Source: Synergistota bacterium
GTDB taxonomy: Bacteria; Synergistota; GBS-1
NCBI GenBank assembly: GCA_025060595.1
Contig: JANXBX010000009.1
Span: forward strand, 4,757-68,756
Direction: 5' to 3'
Length of the DNA: 64,000 nt
Each line of letters starts with the position of its first letter. Within the stretch, counting starts at the first letter, position 1. The position numbers and the translations under genes are program-made. The notes under the pieces were generated by a model. It saw only the letters and a program-made list of their open reading frames with translations. It was not told the DNA's origin and made no database searches. Positions 1 through 9,388 of the stretch are shown one piece after another.

Positions 1-467
1 TTAAGTATAGACACCCACGGATTGTTTGTCTCGGCAAGGGAAAGCAAACAATTCCTTATATCACCTATAGCTACACCTCCCCAATCTTTCCTTATTCTTC
101 CGCTTGAACCTCCTTCATCACTTACAGTAACCACTGCTGTTATGTTAACTGTATACTTCCTGAGGCCCTTTAACAGAGTAGAGAGTCCTGTTCCTCCACC
201 TATAGCAACTATTTTAGGACCTCTTCTTTGTTCTATCTCTTGATAAATTTCATCTACAGAAAGCCCCCTTTTTCGGAGCTCTAAGTCAATAGAGAAAAAT
301 AGCTTAAAGAAGCTGATAACGACTAAAAATATACCTAATAGAATAAATAGAACATCTATATAAAAACCATCAGGTTTACCTATGCTCAAACCGCATAGAA
401 AACCACCTATAATTAGGATACCTATCCATCTTTTGAGCCCAAGGCCAGGTAAAAACCAACTTTTCAT
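1..467 (-). CDS. yvcK: YvcK/GlmR (CofD-like) family protein, partial (runs off left edge)
   Basis: The first 155 codons are visible and the gene continues past base 1. The N-terminus has two hydrophobic segments (about residues 14-30 and 38-57), then a short linker, then a glycine-rich nucleotide-sugar binding start ([11 protein letters not shown] near residue 90) followed by [10 protein letters not shown] and GDIRNCL. These motifs are typical of the YvcK/GlmR subfamily of CofD-like proteins, which bind UDP-GlcNAc and influence cell-envelope precursor supply and growth on gluconeogenic carbon in Bacillus. The N-terminal membrane anchor is an addition relative to the Bacillus protein. The ATG at 467 overlaps the rapZ stop (ATGA), so the two are translationally coupled, matching the widespread rapZ-yvcK pairing. 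Confidence 0.88.
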   Translation of the reverse strand, partial: MKSWFLPGLGLKRWIGILIIGGFLCGLSIGKPDGFYIDVLFILLGIFLVVISFFKLFFSIDLELRKRGLSVDEIYQEIEQRRGPKIVAIGGGTGLSTLLKGLRKYTVNITAVVTVSDEGGSSGRIRKDWGGVAIGDIRNCLLSLAETNNPWVSIL

Positions 468-1327
468 TCTTTATTTATGTCTCTATGCACCACCTTGAGG
501 TTAGGATACCCTTCCCTACGTAAGTATCCTGCTACTTCTTCTGCAACAACAACTGAACGATGTTTTCCGCCTGTACAACCAAACGCTATATTTACATAGC
601 TTTTTCCTTCCTCAAAATATTTTGGCATTAGGAAATTAAGTAAATCATAAAGTTTATTAAGGAATGCTTGGGTTACTTCGCTTGAAAGAATGAAAGATTG
701 TACTTTTTTATCTAAACCACTTAAGTTTCTAAGTTCTTCAGAGTAATAAGGATTAGGTAAAAACCTTAGGTCAAAGACAAGATCTGCTTCTAGCGGAATT
801 CCATACTTGAATCCAAAAGAATATATAGATATTAGTAATACAAATGGTCCTAGTTTTTCTTTAACCACTATTCCCTTAATTGTATTTTTAAGAGCCGCAG
901 GAGGCATATTTGAGGTATCAATAATTAAGTCAGCTACATCTCTTAGTGGTTTCAGTATGGTTTTTTCTTCTTCTATCGCTTCTCTTAAGCTTATTAGCCC
1001 ATTTTGCAAAGGGTGAGGCCTTCGAGTTTCCTCAAACCGTCTTATAATGACTTCGTCACTAGCCTCAAGAAATATTACTTTGAAAGCTATGCCTCTTTCT
1101 CTGAGAAAAGATAAGCTTGCTTTTAAATCAGGAAGTAAATCCCTTCCCCTTATATCTATAACTAAGGCTATTTTCTCAAGACCACGGGAGAGAAGTGAAA
1201 GTTCCACAAGCTTTGGTATTAAAAGGGGTGGAAGATTATCTATACAGAAATAACCTATATCTTCCAGACTCCTTAATGCTAATGATTTTCCAGCTCCTGA
1301 AAAACCAGTTATTACAATAAGTTGCAT
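464..1327 (-). CDS. rapZ: RapZ/YvcJ family RNase adapter / nucleotide-binding protein
   Basis: A 287-residue protein of normal family length. A Walker A motif GFSGAGKS lies at residues 8-15, followed by the family signature around [12 protein letters not shown], and the C-terminal domain has the conserved [11 protein letters not shown] segment that binds an amino-sugar phosphate in E. coli RapZ. In Enterobacteria RapZ directs RNase E to GlmZ; outside that group the role is linked to cell-wall amino-sugar control together with YvcK. The start is supported by GAGGTGA just upstream. It lies 3 bp after the Cof phosphatase gene and overlaps yvcK, so all three are likely on one transcript. Confidence 0.93.
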   Translation of the reverse strand: MQLIVITGFSGAGKSLALRSLEDIGYFCIDNLPPLLIPKLVELSLLSRGLEKIALVIDIRGRDLLPDLKASLSFLRERGIAFKVIFLEASDEVIIRRFEETRRPHPLQNGLISLREAIEEEKTILKPLRDVADLIIDTSNMPPAALKNTIKGIVVKEKLGPFVLLISIYSFGFKYGIPLEADLVFDLRFLPNPYYSEELRNLSGLDKKVQSFILSSEVTQAFLNKLYDLLNFLMPKYFEEGKSYVNIAFGCTGGKHRSVVVAEEVAGYLRREGYPNLKVVHRDINKE

Positions 1328-1330
1328 TTC

Positions 1331-2140
1331 TCACCTCAAGAAAAACCTTAATGCCTCAACAACACCGTCTCCAAGAGGAGCTTTTGTGATATAGTGAGCA
1401 TATTTTTTTAGGTTGGGGTCCGCATTTGAAACAGCTATAGCCAATCCAACTCTCTTAAAGACTTCGATATCGTTTTCACTATCGCCAAAAGCCATAACTT
1501 CACTTAAATCATACTCAAGTCTTTCAAGAAGTTTTTCCAAAGCTACTCCTTTATTGGCTTTGGGGTTAACTACTTCTATATAGGTTGGGAAAGATCTTGC
1601 TACATAAGCTTTTCCATTCAAATAATTTTTAAAGAATGCTAGATATCTATCTACTAATTTTGAAGTTTCAGCAAGCAGCAATATCTTAAGAATTAGTTTT
1701 TCTTTGAAAATCTCACTTAAGTTTTTTGCTACCATAACTTCTTCTTTTACATAGTTCATATAAAACTTTAAAACTTCAGACATTCTAAGAGCTAGCATTC
1801 TGTGAGGGGTAAAAAAATGTGGAGAAAATCCAGGGATAAGATGTAATAACCTTAGCACTTCTAATATAGCTTTCTTATCAAGAGGTATTGTAAAAATTAT
1901 ATCTCCGTTCAGGCTTTCTATTAGTGCTCCGTTGCAAGATATAATAGGAAGGTCGCTCCCGATCTTTTTTGCAAAATCTCGAGCAGCCATTGTCAGTCTT
2001 CCTGTAGCAACAACAATTCTTATACCAAGATTTCTTACTCTCCTAAATTCCTCTACAACATGTGGTTCTATGTCACCTTCTCTAGAAAGAAGGGTACCAT
2101 CTAAGTCCACAACTATAAGTTTTATTTTATTTTTCCACAT
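1331..2140 (-). CDS. Cof-type HAD-superfamily phosphatase
   Basis: 269 residues. HAD motif I DLDGTLL starts near residue 12, a motif II region VVATGR lies near 44, a Lys is present in the VNPKANKG segment near 194, and motif IV GDSENDIE lies at 219-226. The large cap between motifs II and III marks the Cof/type IIB subfamily, which hydrolyses small phosphorylated metabolites (sugar phosphates, FMN, PLP) in the cytosol. The exact substrate cannot be read from sequence. The start codon overlaps the end of the molybdopterin fusion gene by 19 bp; an AAGGAA ribosome site lies upstream. Confidence 0.88.
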   Translation of the reverse strand: MWKNKIKLIVVDLDGTLLSREGDIEPHVVEEFRRVRNLGIRIVVATGRLTMAARDFAKKIGSDLPIISCNGALIESLNGDIIFTIPLDKKAILEVLRLLHLIPGFSPHFFTPHRMLALRMSEVLKFYMNYVKEEVMVAKNLSEIFKEKLILKILLLAETSKLVDRYLAFFKNYLNGKAYVARSFPTYIEVVNPKANKGVALEKLLERLEYDLSEVMAFGDSENDIEVFKRVGLAIAVSNADPNLKKYAHYITKAPLGDGVVEALRFFLR

Positions 2141-2991
2141 TCCTTATCCCTTCCTTTTAATACTCTAATGCCATGTAAAAGAAGAGGCATTATAATATCT
2201 AAACTTTCAGCAACTCCTTTCGGACTGCCAGGTAAATTAATGATTAGGGTTTCTCCAACTATACCGGCAATAGCTCTGGACAACGCTGCAAAAGGTGTAG
2301 ATTTATAACCTTCTATCCTCATAATCTCTGGTATACCCGGAACTTCTCTCTCTATCACTCTACGTGTAGCTTCAGGCGTTACATCTCTCTTGCTCCATCC
2401 GGTTCCCCCACTTGTTAAAATTAGGTCACATTTAGCTTCCACAAACTCCTTTATTTTTTCAGTTATAGTCTCGAGCTCATCTGGAACTATAGCATAGTGA
2501 GTAACTTCTCCTCCAATTTCTAGTATTTTCTCTTCTAAAATTTTTCCACTTACATCTTTTCTTTCCCCTCTTGAACCCTTGTCACTCGCAACAATAACTC
2601 CCACATTAAGGCGCTCTAATATAAACACTTCATCTCCTATTTTTACCCTTCCCTCTTTCAGAACCTCAGCCCATAAGCCATACTTTTTAACAATACCGTA
2701 GCGTCCTCGGGTATTAATAATACTTTCACTACCAATAGATCTAATTTTAACCACAAGCTCACCGATTTTGAGAAAGTCACCTACGTTGGGAAACAAATCT
2801 CCTTTGATTGTTATATCTTCAACGAAACCCTTGAGGTCAGCAGGATGCAAGTTTTCTTCTTTTAGATAATTTATAGAAAAAATAACTATTTTTTCTCCTT
2901 TGAAAAATCCAAGCTCGAAAGTTGGTAGCTTTTTCCCAGAAACAGAACTTACATTGAGAGATAAAACTTTACCTTTCTCTAAAGAAGTCAC
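2122..2991 (-). CDS. MOSC-like domain fused to MogA/MoaB molybdopterin adenylyltransferase
   Basis: 289 residues in two parts. Residues about 5-125 resemble a MOSC beta-barrel (ending in GLWAEVLKEG and VKIGDEV). Residues 128-289 are a MogA/MoaB domain with VGVIVASDKG, TSGGTG (193-198), TPEATR and LPGSPKG (253-259), which binds molybdopterin and adenylates it before metal insertion. The MOSC half contains no cysteine at all, although MOSC sulfurases use a conserved one, so it is probably a binding or partner domain. It overlaps moaC by 23 bp. MogA function is well supported; the role of the first half is inference. Confidence 0.85.
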   Translation of the reverse strand: MTSLEKGKVLSLNVSSVSGKKLPTFELGFFKGEKIVIFSINYLKEENLHPADLKGFVEDITIKGDLFPNVGDFLKIGELVVKIRSIGSESIINTRGRYGIVKKYGLWAEVLKEGRVKIGDEVFILERLNVGVIVASDKGSRGERKDVSGKILEEKILEIGGEVTHYAIVPDELETITEKIKEFVEAKCDLILTSGGTGWSKRDVTPEATRRVIEREVPGIPEIMRIEGYKSTPFAALSRAIAGIVGETLIINLPGSPKGVAESLDIIMPLLLHGIRVLKGRDKECGKIK

Positions 2992-3424
2992 CGCTTTTTC
3001 CTCCTCTTTTGCTTACAAGATGTACATCCTTTATAACTATTCCCTTATCTAAACTTTTACACATATCATAAATGGTTAAAGCAGCTAAAGTCACAGCTGT
3101 TAAAGCCTCCATTTCAACACCAGTTCTTTCCCTAGCTTTTACCTTTGCTATTATTTCTATAGAAAATTCTTCTGGAAGAAGCTCAAAATCAATGGAAATA
3201 TGATCCAAAATTATAGGGTGACATAAAGGTATAAGTTCGTGCGCTTTTTTGGCTCCTATTATTCCAGCTATGCGGGCAGCTTCTCTGGGATCTCCTTTAG
3301 GTAAATTTCCTTCTAATAAAGAGGTATAGACCTTTTCTCCCAAAACAATTTTTCCACAAGCTACAGCTTCTCTTTCTGTAAGATCTTTATCAGAAACATC
3401 TATCATTTTGGCCAAAAGCATCAC
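2969..3424 (-). CDS. moaC: Cyclic pyranopterin monophosphate synthase MoaC
   Basis: Up to 151 residues. It carries the family segments MIDVSDK, GDPREAARIAGI, AKKAHELIPLCHPI and RTGVEMEALTAV, which form the active site converting the MoaA product to cyclic pyranopterin monophosphate, the first dedicated step of molybdopterin synthesis. The start is ambiguous: GTG at 3424 and ATG at 3421 touch the moaA stop directly after AGGAGG, and ATG at 3406 would give the more usual short N-terminus. It sits between moaA and the MogA fusion in pathway order. Confidence 0.93.
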   Translation of the reverse strand: MMLLAKMIDVSDKDLTEREAVACGKIVLGEKVYTSLLEGNLPKGDPREAARIAGIIGAKKAHELIPLCHPIILDHISIDFELLPEEFSIEIIAKVKARERTGVEMEALTAVTLAALTIYDMCKSLDKGIVIKDVHLVSKRGGKSGDFFRER

Positions 3425-4398
3425 CCTCCTATTTTTGACATTGGACCTAATTTTCTGTCTTTCAAATCAAACCATCCTCTTGGTTTAAGTTCGATCGCCC
3501 TTTTTATTAGTAAAAGAATGTTTTCCTCATCAGATCCCTCTCTTATTGCTTTTTTAAGATCGACTTCAGGTCCTCCAAACAAACATGTTTTAATTCTTCC
3601 ATCGGCTGTTAATCTTATTCTATTACAGCTTCCACAAAAATGATGGCTGATAGAACCGATAAAACCTATTACTCCTCCCCAAGGTAATTTAAAATACTTA
3701 GCTGGTCCAGACCCACTCTCAAAATCAAATTTCTCAAGGGAATATTTTTTTTCTATAATTTCTTTTATCTCATCTATGGAGATAAAGTTCTCTTTCTTCC
3801 AAATAGAACTGCTTACTGGCATAAACTCAATAAATCTAACCACAAGATTAGTATGTTTTGTTATGTTTACAAATTCCATAATTTCATCATCATTAAAGCC
3901 TCTTATAGTTACCACGTTAAGTTTCACTTTAAAGCTGTTTTCAAGAAAGATCTCTATACCACTCCAAACATCTCTTATGTCTCCAAAGCGCGTAATATAC
4001 TGATACTTACTAGGGTCAAGAGTGTCCAAACTAACGTTCAAAGAATCTAAGTTTACATTTAAAAGGTCTTTACAGAAGTTTTTAAGGAGAATACCGTTGG
4101 TAGTTAAAGAGACTCTAACTGATGGAAACGTTTCTTTCACTTTTTTAAGGAAAGGTACAAAATCTTCTCTTACTAAAGGTTCTCCTCCTGTGAATCTCAC
4201 CCTTCTAAGGCCAAGCAGGACGAAACAATTAATAATTTTTAATAACTCCTCATATCTTAATATTTCTGAATTAGGAATTAATTCAACCCCACTAGAAGGC
4301 ATACAGTATCTACATCTTAGATTACACCTGTCTGTTACAGAAATTCTAAGGTAACTTATAGTTCTACCAAAGCTGTCGACCAAATCTATCTTGCCCAT
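3421..4398 (-). CDS. moaA: GTP 3',8-cyclase MoaA (radical SAM)
   Basis: 325 residues. The radical-SAM cluster motif CNLRCRYC lies at residues 25-32. The second [4Fe-4S] site is in the C-terminal part (FCGSCNRIRL, then a third Cys in IKTCLFGG). The protein ends in Gly-Gly, as expected for MoaA, where the C-terminal GG reaches the active site. It converts GTP to 3',8-cyclo-dihydro-GTP, feeding MoaC encoded next. It overlaps the moeA-PBP gene by 13 bp upstream and moaC downstream, so the pathway genes are translationally linked. Confidence 0.96.
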   Translation of the reverse strand: MGKIDLVDSFGRTISYLRISVTDRCNLRCRYCMPSSGVELIPNSEILRYEELLKIINCFVLLGLRRVRFTGGEPLVREDFVPFLKKVKETFPSVRVSLTTNGILLKNFCKDLLNVNLDSLNVSLDTLDPSKYQYITRFGDIRDVWSGIEIFLENSFKVKLNVVTIRGFNDDEIMEFVNITKHTNLVVRFIEFMPVSSSIWKKENFISIDEIKEIIEKKYSLEKFDFESGSGPAKYFKLPWGGVIGFIGSISHHFCGSCNRIRLTADGRIKTCLFGGPEVDLKKAIREGSDEENILLLIKRAIELKPRGWFDLKDRKLGPMSKIGG

Positions 4399-6254
4399 CT
4401 ATATCCTCCTAAAGATAAGACCCTATTTTTAAAAGATGGGCTGTCTAAGATATCAAGAAGGATCCTAACTTGCGGCAGAACTAAGTGCTCTTTAAGCGTT
4501 ATTAAATCGTATTCCTCCTCGAATAAAGGTATGAAATCTAACCCCAGAATTTTGGCTGCGGAGTATATTCCTATTCCCACATCGGCATTTCCCGAAGCTA
4601 CTCTAATAGCTACGCCAAGGTGGGTAAATTCTTCATCATCATATCCTTTTATAGATGATGAGGATATGCCTTCTTTCTTAAGTAAATAATCAAATAGAAT
4701 TCTTGTGCCTGAACCTCTCTGTCTATTAACAAAAACTATATCCTCTCTCGTAAGATCTAATAGACTTTTTATTCTTTTAGGATTACCAGGTTTAACCATT
4801 AATCCCTGTTCTCGGTAGAGAAATTTAATTATTTCCACAGCTTCTCCAGTTAAATGCTTTTCTATATAAGGAATATTATACTTTTCGGCTTTATCATCAA
4901 AAAGGTGAATTCCAGAAATATGAGCCTCTCTGTTTTTAAGAGCAAACAATCCTCCTAAACTACCTATATGCACAGAAACAAAGCGAAAGCCTGGATAGAG
5001 CTTGCTAATTTCGTCAGAGATTATATCAAGACTAAGGTCATGACTACCTATAAAAAGAATGGTTCCTTCTAATTCTTCCCTTTTTCTTAGAAGATTAACC
5101 TCAATCTTAGAGCCTCTTTCCAATTCAATGACATTTCTTGGGATTAAAGCATAACCATCCGCTTTTCCTAGAGATGAAATATTACCAGCTCCTCTAGGCA
5201 AAGTAACAGCTACCCATCTACCTGAAACTTTACCTAACCTTACTCTTATAACTTCCTCTATTCCTTCTGTGGAAACCAATCCTTTAGAAAGATAGGCTTC
5301 TATTTTATCTGGACGAAAAGGAGGTACCCCTAAATAAGCCGAGATTAAAGGGTTAACAAAGAAGTTTAACCCCACCCACGCAGAAACAGGATACCCTGGT
5401 AGACCAACAACTGGTTTTTCTTTCACCTTTCCAAGAATGAGGGGTTTGCCAGGTTTACAAGCGATTCCCTCAACTACGATCTCTCCCAAAGCAGCTATAA
5501 CTTCAGCTGTAAAATCCTTCTCTCCCTTAGATGAACCAGCTCCTATTATAACTATATCGTAGCTATCTATCTCCCTCCGTAAAGAGTTAAGGATTTCTTC
5601 ATAATCATCATGCAATATATCTTTAACTACTACATCTCCTCCCCATTCTTTAATAAGAGCTTCTAACATTAAGGAGTTACTTTCATAAGCTAGTCTATTT
5701 TTAAGTTCTTCTCCTATTGGAGCAAGTTCATTTCCTACAGGAATGAAACAAACTTTAGGTTTTTTCCAAACCCAAAGTTCATTTATACCAGAAGCAGCAA
5801 TCAATTGAAGTTCTTGAAAACCTATACGTCTACAGGACTCTAAGAGTAGCTCCCCCTGAGAAAAGCTTTCACCAGGAAATCTTATATTTTCACCTGTTCT
5901 AAGACTTCTTAAAATCTTCAAGCTGGTGCCTTCAAAAAGTGCTTCTTCTTTGGGAAGAACTGCATCGTATTCCTGAGTTATTGGAAAACCTGTATTTACG
6001 GGAATATAATCATCTATAATTACAGGGTTGTTTTCAGTAGCTTTTACCGTTTGACAGGACCTTAGAGCAAACCCATCCATTCCAGAAAGCTTAAGAGGGG
6101 GAGAGGATATAGTTGCAAATACAGCTCTTGAGGTTACACGACCTAGCGCTTCTTTTAGTGATATTTTTTCTTCACCTATAGGAGATGGATTTAAACTTGA
6201 TAACCAGCACTTTAAAGCTTCTTCTCTTGGTAAAACTCTTTTCAGATATTCCAA
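4386..6254 (-). CDS. moeA: MoeA molybdenumtransferase fused to periplasmic-binding-like domain
   Basis: 622 residues. Residues 1 to about 395 are MoeA: SGMDGFAL near 58, GAGSSKGEKD, GKPLILG, GLPGYPVSAW, then the C-terminal beta domain. Residues about 398-622 are a PBP-like domain (PF12727 type) with GSHDLSLD, RQRGSGTR and ASGNADVGIGI, related to ligand-binding domains of ModE/LysR-like regulators and probably sensing molybdate, tungstate or cofactor. MoeA inserts the metal into adenylylated molybdopterin. This is the second of two adjacent moeA paralogues; it overlaps both neighbours by 13 bp. The ligand of the extra domain is inferred. Confidence 0.92.
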   Translation of the reverse strand: MEYLKRVLPREEALKCWLSSLNPSPIGEEKISLKEALGRVTSRAVFATISSPPLKLSGMDGFALRSCQTVKATENNPVIIDDYIPVNTGFPITQEYDAVLPKEEALFEGTSLKILRSLRTGENIRFPGESFSQGELLLESCRRIGFQELQLIAASGINELWVWKKPKVCFIPVGNELAPIGEELKNRLAYESNSLMLEALIKEWGGDVVVKDILHDDYEEILNSLRREIDSYDIVIIGAGSSKGEKDFTAEVIAALGEIVVEGIACKPGKPLILGKVKEKPVVGLPGYPVSAWVGLNFFVNPLISAYLGVPPFRPDKIEAYLSKGLVSTEGIEEVIRVRLGKVSGRWVAVTLPRGAGNISSLGKADGYALIPRNVIELERGSKIEVNLLRKREELEGTILFIGSHDLSLDIISDEISKLYPGFRFVSVHIGSLGGLFALKNREAHISGIHLFDDKAEKYNIPYIEKHLTGEAVEIIKFLYREQGLMVKPGNPKRIKSLLDLTREDIVFVNRQRGSGTRILFDYLLKKEGISSSSIKGYDDEEFTHLGVAIRVASGNADVGIGIYSAAKILGLDFIPLFEEEYDLITLKEHLVLPQVRILLDILDSPSFKNRVLSLGGYRWAR

Positions 6255-7435
6255 ACTTCTACCACCTCTCCTTTATTATATCCCTCGACATGCTCAGGTA
6301 TTCTTATTAGAAAACCTCCTTTTGCTATTCTACCTATTGCCCCAGATTTCCCTAAAACTGGTACAACTCCATTACTACTTAAGGAAGCTATTACAAATTC
6401 CTCAACACCAAGTTTAGAAGGGAGATTTGTAAGAAGTGGCAAAAATAAAGGCTTATCCTCTTCTATTCCTAACATTCTTTCAATTATCGGAATTAAGAAA
6501 ACTCTTGCTGCAACTATGCTGGAAACAGGATGACCAGGTAAACCAAAAACAGGTTTGTTTCTTATCCATCCTGCGATTGTGGGTTTTCCTGGCGATATAT
6601 TTATACCTTCTATTACTAAATTTCCGTTAAACTTCTTAAATAACTCTTTGGTGTAATCTCTAGCTCCTATAGAACTACCACCTGAAAATACAACTACATC
6701 ACTTTTTTCTAATGTTTCCTCAAGTGCTTGAAGAAGCATATTTAAATCATCAGGAACCACACCATATATCCATGGATCAGCGCCCCAGCTTCTAAGAAGA
6801 GCATATAAAGTAAATGAGTTTATATCATAGATTTTTCCCAGAGAAGGTTTAGCTCCAGGAGAAACAATTTCGTCTCCTGTAGAAACAATGCCCACTTTAA
6901 GCTCAAGGATTTCAACTTTATTAAAACCATAAGCAGCTAATAAACCCACTTTGCCAATGCTTATTCTTTCACCAAAATCTAATATAGTGGTTCCCCCTAA
7001 CCAGTCCTCACCCTTTCTAAAGATATTTTCCCCAGGTGCTACCGATTTATAAACTTGGACTGTTCCTTGAGACTCCTCTACGAATTCATTCATTACTACT
7101 GCATCAGCACCTTCAGGAAGATAAGAACCAGTAAAGACTCTCACTGCTTCTCCCGGAGAAATAAAAATGTTAGGAACTTCTCCGACCTTAATCTCTCCTA
7201 TAAGAGTTAGGTAAGCAGGCATTGACTCGGAAACACCTTTCAAGTCTAAATGATTTACAGCATATCCATCACGAGTGGAACGAGACAACTCTGGAAGATC
7301 AAAAGGAGCCGTGATTCGAAGAGCAGACCTCCTGCCTATTGTATCAACTAAAGATACACTCTTAGATCTAAAACCTATACTTCCTTCCTTACTTAAGAGA
7401 TCTATCGCTTCCTCACGAGATATGACCCTGCGCAT
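6242..7435 (-). CDS. moeA: MoeA-type molybdopterin molybdenumtransferase (stand-alone paralogue)
   Basis: 397 residues, the normal size for MoeA. It shows STRDGYAV near residue 52, GEAVRVFTGSYLPEGADAVV, FSGGSSIGARD, GKPTIAG and GLPGHPVSS, then the C-terminal domain. It catalyses metal insertion into molybdopterin-AMP. Two moeA genes side by side are common in organisms that use tungsten or both tungsten and molybdenum, and the paralogues may divide by metal; that assignment is inference. The start overlaps the end of the sirtuin gene by 23 bp. Confidence 0.94.
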   Translation of the reverse strand: MRRVISREEAIDLLSKEGSIGFRSKSVSLVDTIGRRSALRITAPFDLPELSRSTRDGYAVNHLDLKGVSESMPAYLTLIGEIKVGEVPNIFISPGEAVRVFTGSYLPEGADAVVMNEFVEESQGTVQVYKSVAPGENIFRKGEDWLGGTTILDFGERISIGKVGLLAAYGFNKVEILELKVGIVSTGDEIVSPGAKPSLGKIYDINSFTLYALLRSWGADPWIYGVVPDDLNMLLQALEETLEKSDVVVFSGGSSIGARDYTKELFKKFNGNLVIEGINISPGKPTIAGWIRNKPVFGLPGHPVSSIVAARVFLIPIIERMLGIEEDKPLFLPLLTNLPSKLGVEEFVIASLSSNGVVPVLGKSGAIGRIAKGGFLIRIPEHVEGYNKGEVVEVWNI

Positions 7436-8180
7436 GAAGTTCCTCCTCTAATGCTATTAAAACATCAACTATGTTGTCGTGAAACAGAATGGTCGCATAT
7501 TCATCAAGATAAGTGGGCTCTTTATTAACTATAACAAGTTGGCTGCCATGAAGTAATGCTTGACGTGGAAAATCTGCAGCCGGCATAACTACCAGCGAAG
7601 ATCCAAGAACTATCCAGGGATAACCACCATAGGTAAGTTTTGTAGCTTCTAAAATAGCTTTTTCCGGAAGAATTTCACCAAATAAAACTACATCTACTTT
7701 GTAAACACCACCACAGTTACAGTAGGGGACCTCACTTTCTTCTAGCAAAGCTAAAAGTTCTGTTGAGGAAATTCCATGTCCACATTTCATACAATGTGCT
7801 TCTTTTATGTTACCATGAAGCTCTATTACTTTTAGAGAACCTCCCTTTTGATGAAGTCCATCAATATTCTGGGTTATAACTGCTTGAATAAATCCAAATT
7901 TTTCAAGTTTGCCTAATATTCTGTGTCCTTCATTTGGTTGAGCTTTTAGGAGAGTAGAAAGTCTTTCTTTGTAAAATTTATAGAAAACTTTTGGATTTTC
8001 TCTTAAAGCATCTATAGAGGCTACCTTAAAGGGATCAACTTTACTCCAAAGACCATTAGGACTTCTGAAGTCAGGAATACCTGAGGCTGTTGACATACCG
8101 GCTCCTGTAAATATAACAGCAGGCTTTTTTTCAACTAACAATTTAGCTAAGCGCTTTATTTTCTGCCTAAACTCTTGCAT
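7413..8180 (-). CDS. cobB: Sir2-family NAD-dependent protein deacylase (sirtuin)
   Basis: 255 residues. NAD-binding motif GAGMSTASGIPDFRS near residue 26, TQNIDGLHQKGG, the catalytic His in ELHGN, a four-cysteine zinc site (CMKC and CNC), FGEILPE, and GSSLVVMPA. These are complete for a class III/U bacterial sirtuin that removes acyl groups from lysine while consuming NAD, for example on acetyl-CoA synthetase. It lies between mtnP and moeA with short overlaps, apparently carried along in the long transcript. The acyl preference cannot be read from sequence. Confidence 0.94.
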   Translation of the reverse strand: MQEFRQKIKRLAKLLVEKKPAVIFTGAGMSTASGIPDFRSPNGLWSKVDPFKVASIDALRENPKVFYKFYKERLSTLLKAQPNEGHRILGKLEKFGFIQAVITQNIDGLHQKGGSLKVIELHGNIKEAHCMKCGHGISSTELLALLEESEVPYCNCGGVYKVDVVLFGEILPEKAILEATKLTYGGYPWIVLGSSLVVMPAADFPRQALLHGSQLVIVNKEPTYLDEYATILFHDNIVDVLIALEEELHAQGHIS

Positions 8181-8961
8181 ATTTTAAGGCCTCACCACAT
8201 TTACAATTTCTCTCAATAGGAATACGTTCTATCATTTTTAAAACTACTTTTCTAGCTTTATCTATATTTTCTTTAAATATCTTTATAACATCTTCAGCAG
8301 TAACAGGGCCAGCCTCTCCCTCAATGCCTACATCGTAATCAGTTATAAGAGATATGTTTACATAGCACATCTCAAGCTCTCTCGCTAATACAGCCTCGGG
8401 ATACTGTGTCATATTTATAACTTCCCAACCCATCTGAGAATACCATTTACTCTCAGCTCTGGTTGAAAATCTTGGCCCTTCTATTACAACAACAGTTCCT
8501 TTCTCGTGAAGATAAATACCTATTTCTTTTATAACTTCAATAGCTATCCTTCTAAGTTCGGGACAATAGGGATCTGCAAAACTTACATGCGTTACAATAG
8601 GTCCATCATAAAAAGTATCTATTCTTCTAAAAGTTCTATTAACAAGTTGATCACAAACAACAAAATCACCAGGCTTAACATGCCTTTGAAGGCTTCCTGC
8701 AGCACATGGGGCTATAATTCTCTTTACACCAAGTTTTTTAAATGCATAAAGGTTAGCTCTATAGGGAATCATGTGAGGAGGATAACGGTGATCTTTACCA
8801 TGCCTTGGGAGAAAAGCAACTTTCTTTCCAGCTACTTCTCCAATCGCAATTTTGTCGCTTGGTGCGCCATAAGGAGTTTCAATTTTTATTTCTTCGTAAT
8901 CTTTCATTAGTTCGTAAAATCCTGTCCCCCCAAAAACTCCTATTTCTACTTTAGTACTCAC
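8167..8961 (-). CDS. mtnP: S-methyl-5'-thioadenosine phosphorylase (MtnP/MTAP)
   Basis: 264 residues from a GTG at 8961, chosen because AAGGAGG lies 8 bp upstream and the protein then begins STKVEIGVFGGTG. Family motifs: phosphate-binding GGTGFYE, LPRHGKDHRYPPH, PCAAGSLQ, EGPRFSTRAES, NMTQYPEA and TDYDVG, the last favouring 6-aminopurine substrates such as methylthioadenosine. It cleaves methylthioadenosine to adenine and methylthioribose-1-phosphate, the substrate of MtnA encoded at 30.7-31.7 kb, so methionine salvage is at least partly present. The C-terminus carries an extra CKCG motif. Confidence 0.93.
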   Translation of the reverse strand: MSTKVEIGVFGGTGFYELMKDYEEIKIETPYGAPSDKIAIGEVAGKKVAFLPRHGKDHRYPPHMIPYRANLYAFKKLGVKRIIAPCAAGSLQRHVKPGDFVVCDQLVNRTFRRIDTFYDGPIVTHVSFADPYCPELRRIAIEVIKEIGIYLHEKGTVVVIEGPRFSTRAESKWYSQMGWEVINMTQYPEAVLARELEMCYVNISLITDYDVGIEGEAGPVTAEDVIKIFKENIDKARKVVLKMIERIPIERNCKCGEALKYARV

Positions 8962-8974
8962 ATTCAACACCTCC

Positions 8975-9388
8975 TTATATGTCAAATATAATGGTAGCTT
9001 CATAAGAGCCATCATTAGATCTATGTAAGCTTAGATTATAATAGGTAGCTGCTTTTACATAACAAACCACTTCTTCCTTTAGCACTTTAAAGCATTCGAT
9101 CTTGGCTTTTAAACTCGATCCTTTTAGTTCAACAATTTCCACATTTCTAAAAGCATATTCCCTACTTTCAAAAAGATATATAAGTTCGTTAAGCCACATC
9201 ACAATAAGCTCTTCTACATCTCCAGCTTCCAGTTCTATTAAAAACTCCTCTTCAAGGGGAAAATTATTTCTTTTAAAGGAAAACATTATATTTAATAGCC
9301 CAAAAGCTGCTTCTTTAAACAATCCTTCTAAAGATTCCGATCTAACCTTTATGCCTACGTCTGCTGTGTGTTCAATAAACTCTATCAT
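8975..9388 (-). CDS. Archease
   Basis: 137 residues from the ATG at 9388, which has AAGGAG 9 bp upstream and overlaps the surE stop (ATGA). The N-terminus IEFIEHTADVGIKV is the archease signature, and the C-terminal metal-binding end is also present. Archease activates the RNA ligase RtcB by promoting its guanylylation, in RNA repair or tRNA splicing. No rtcB lies in this window; the gene sits between surE and mtnP, so any RtcB partner must be elsewhere. The family call is firm; the biological role here is inferred. Confidence 0.92.
   Translation of the reverse strand: MIEFIEHTADVGIKVRSESLEGLFKEAAFGLLNIMFSFKRNNFPLEEEFLIELEAGDVEELIVMWLNELIYLFESREYAFRNVEIVELKGSSLKAKIECFKVLKEEVVCYVKAATYYNLSLHRSNDGSYEATIIFDI

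Noticed and set aside
22-243. Plus-strand open frame at the left edge
   Set aside because: It is antisense to the partial yvcK gene, whose minus-strand frame carries clear family motifs.
8506-8910. 134-codon plus-strand open frame
   Set aside because: Antisense to mtnP; Ser/Tyr/Phe-rich translation typical of a shadow frame.
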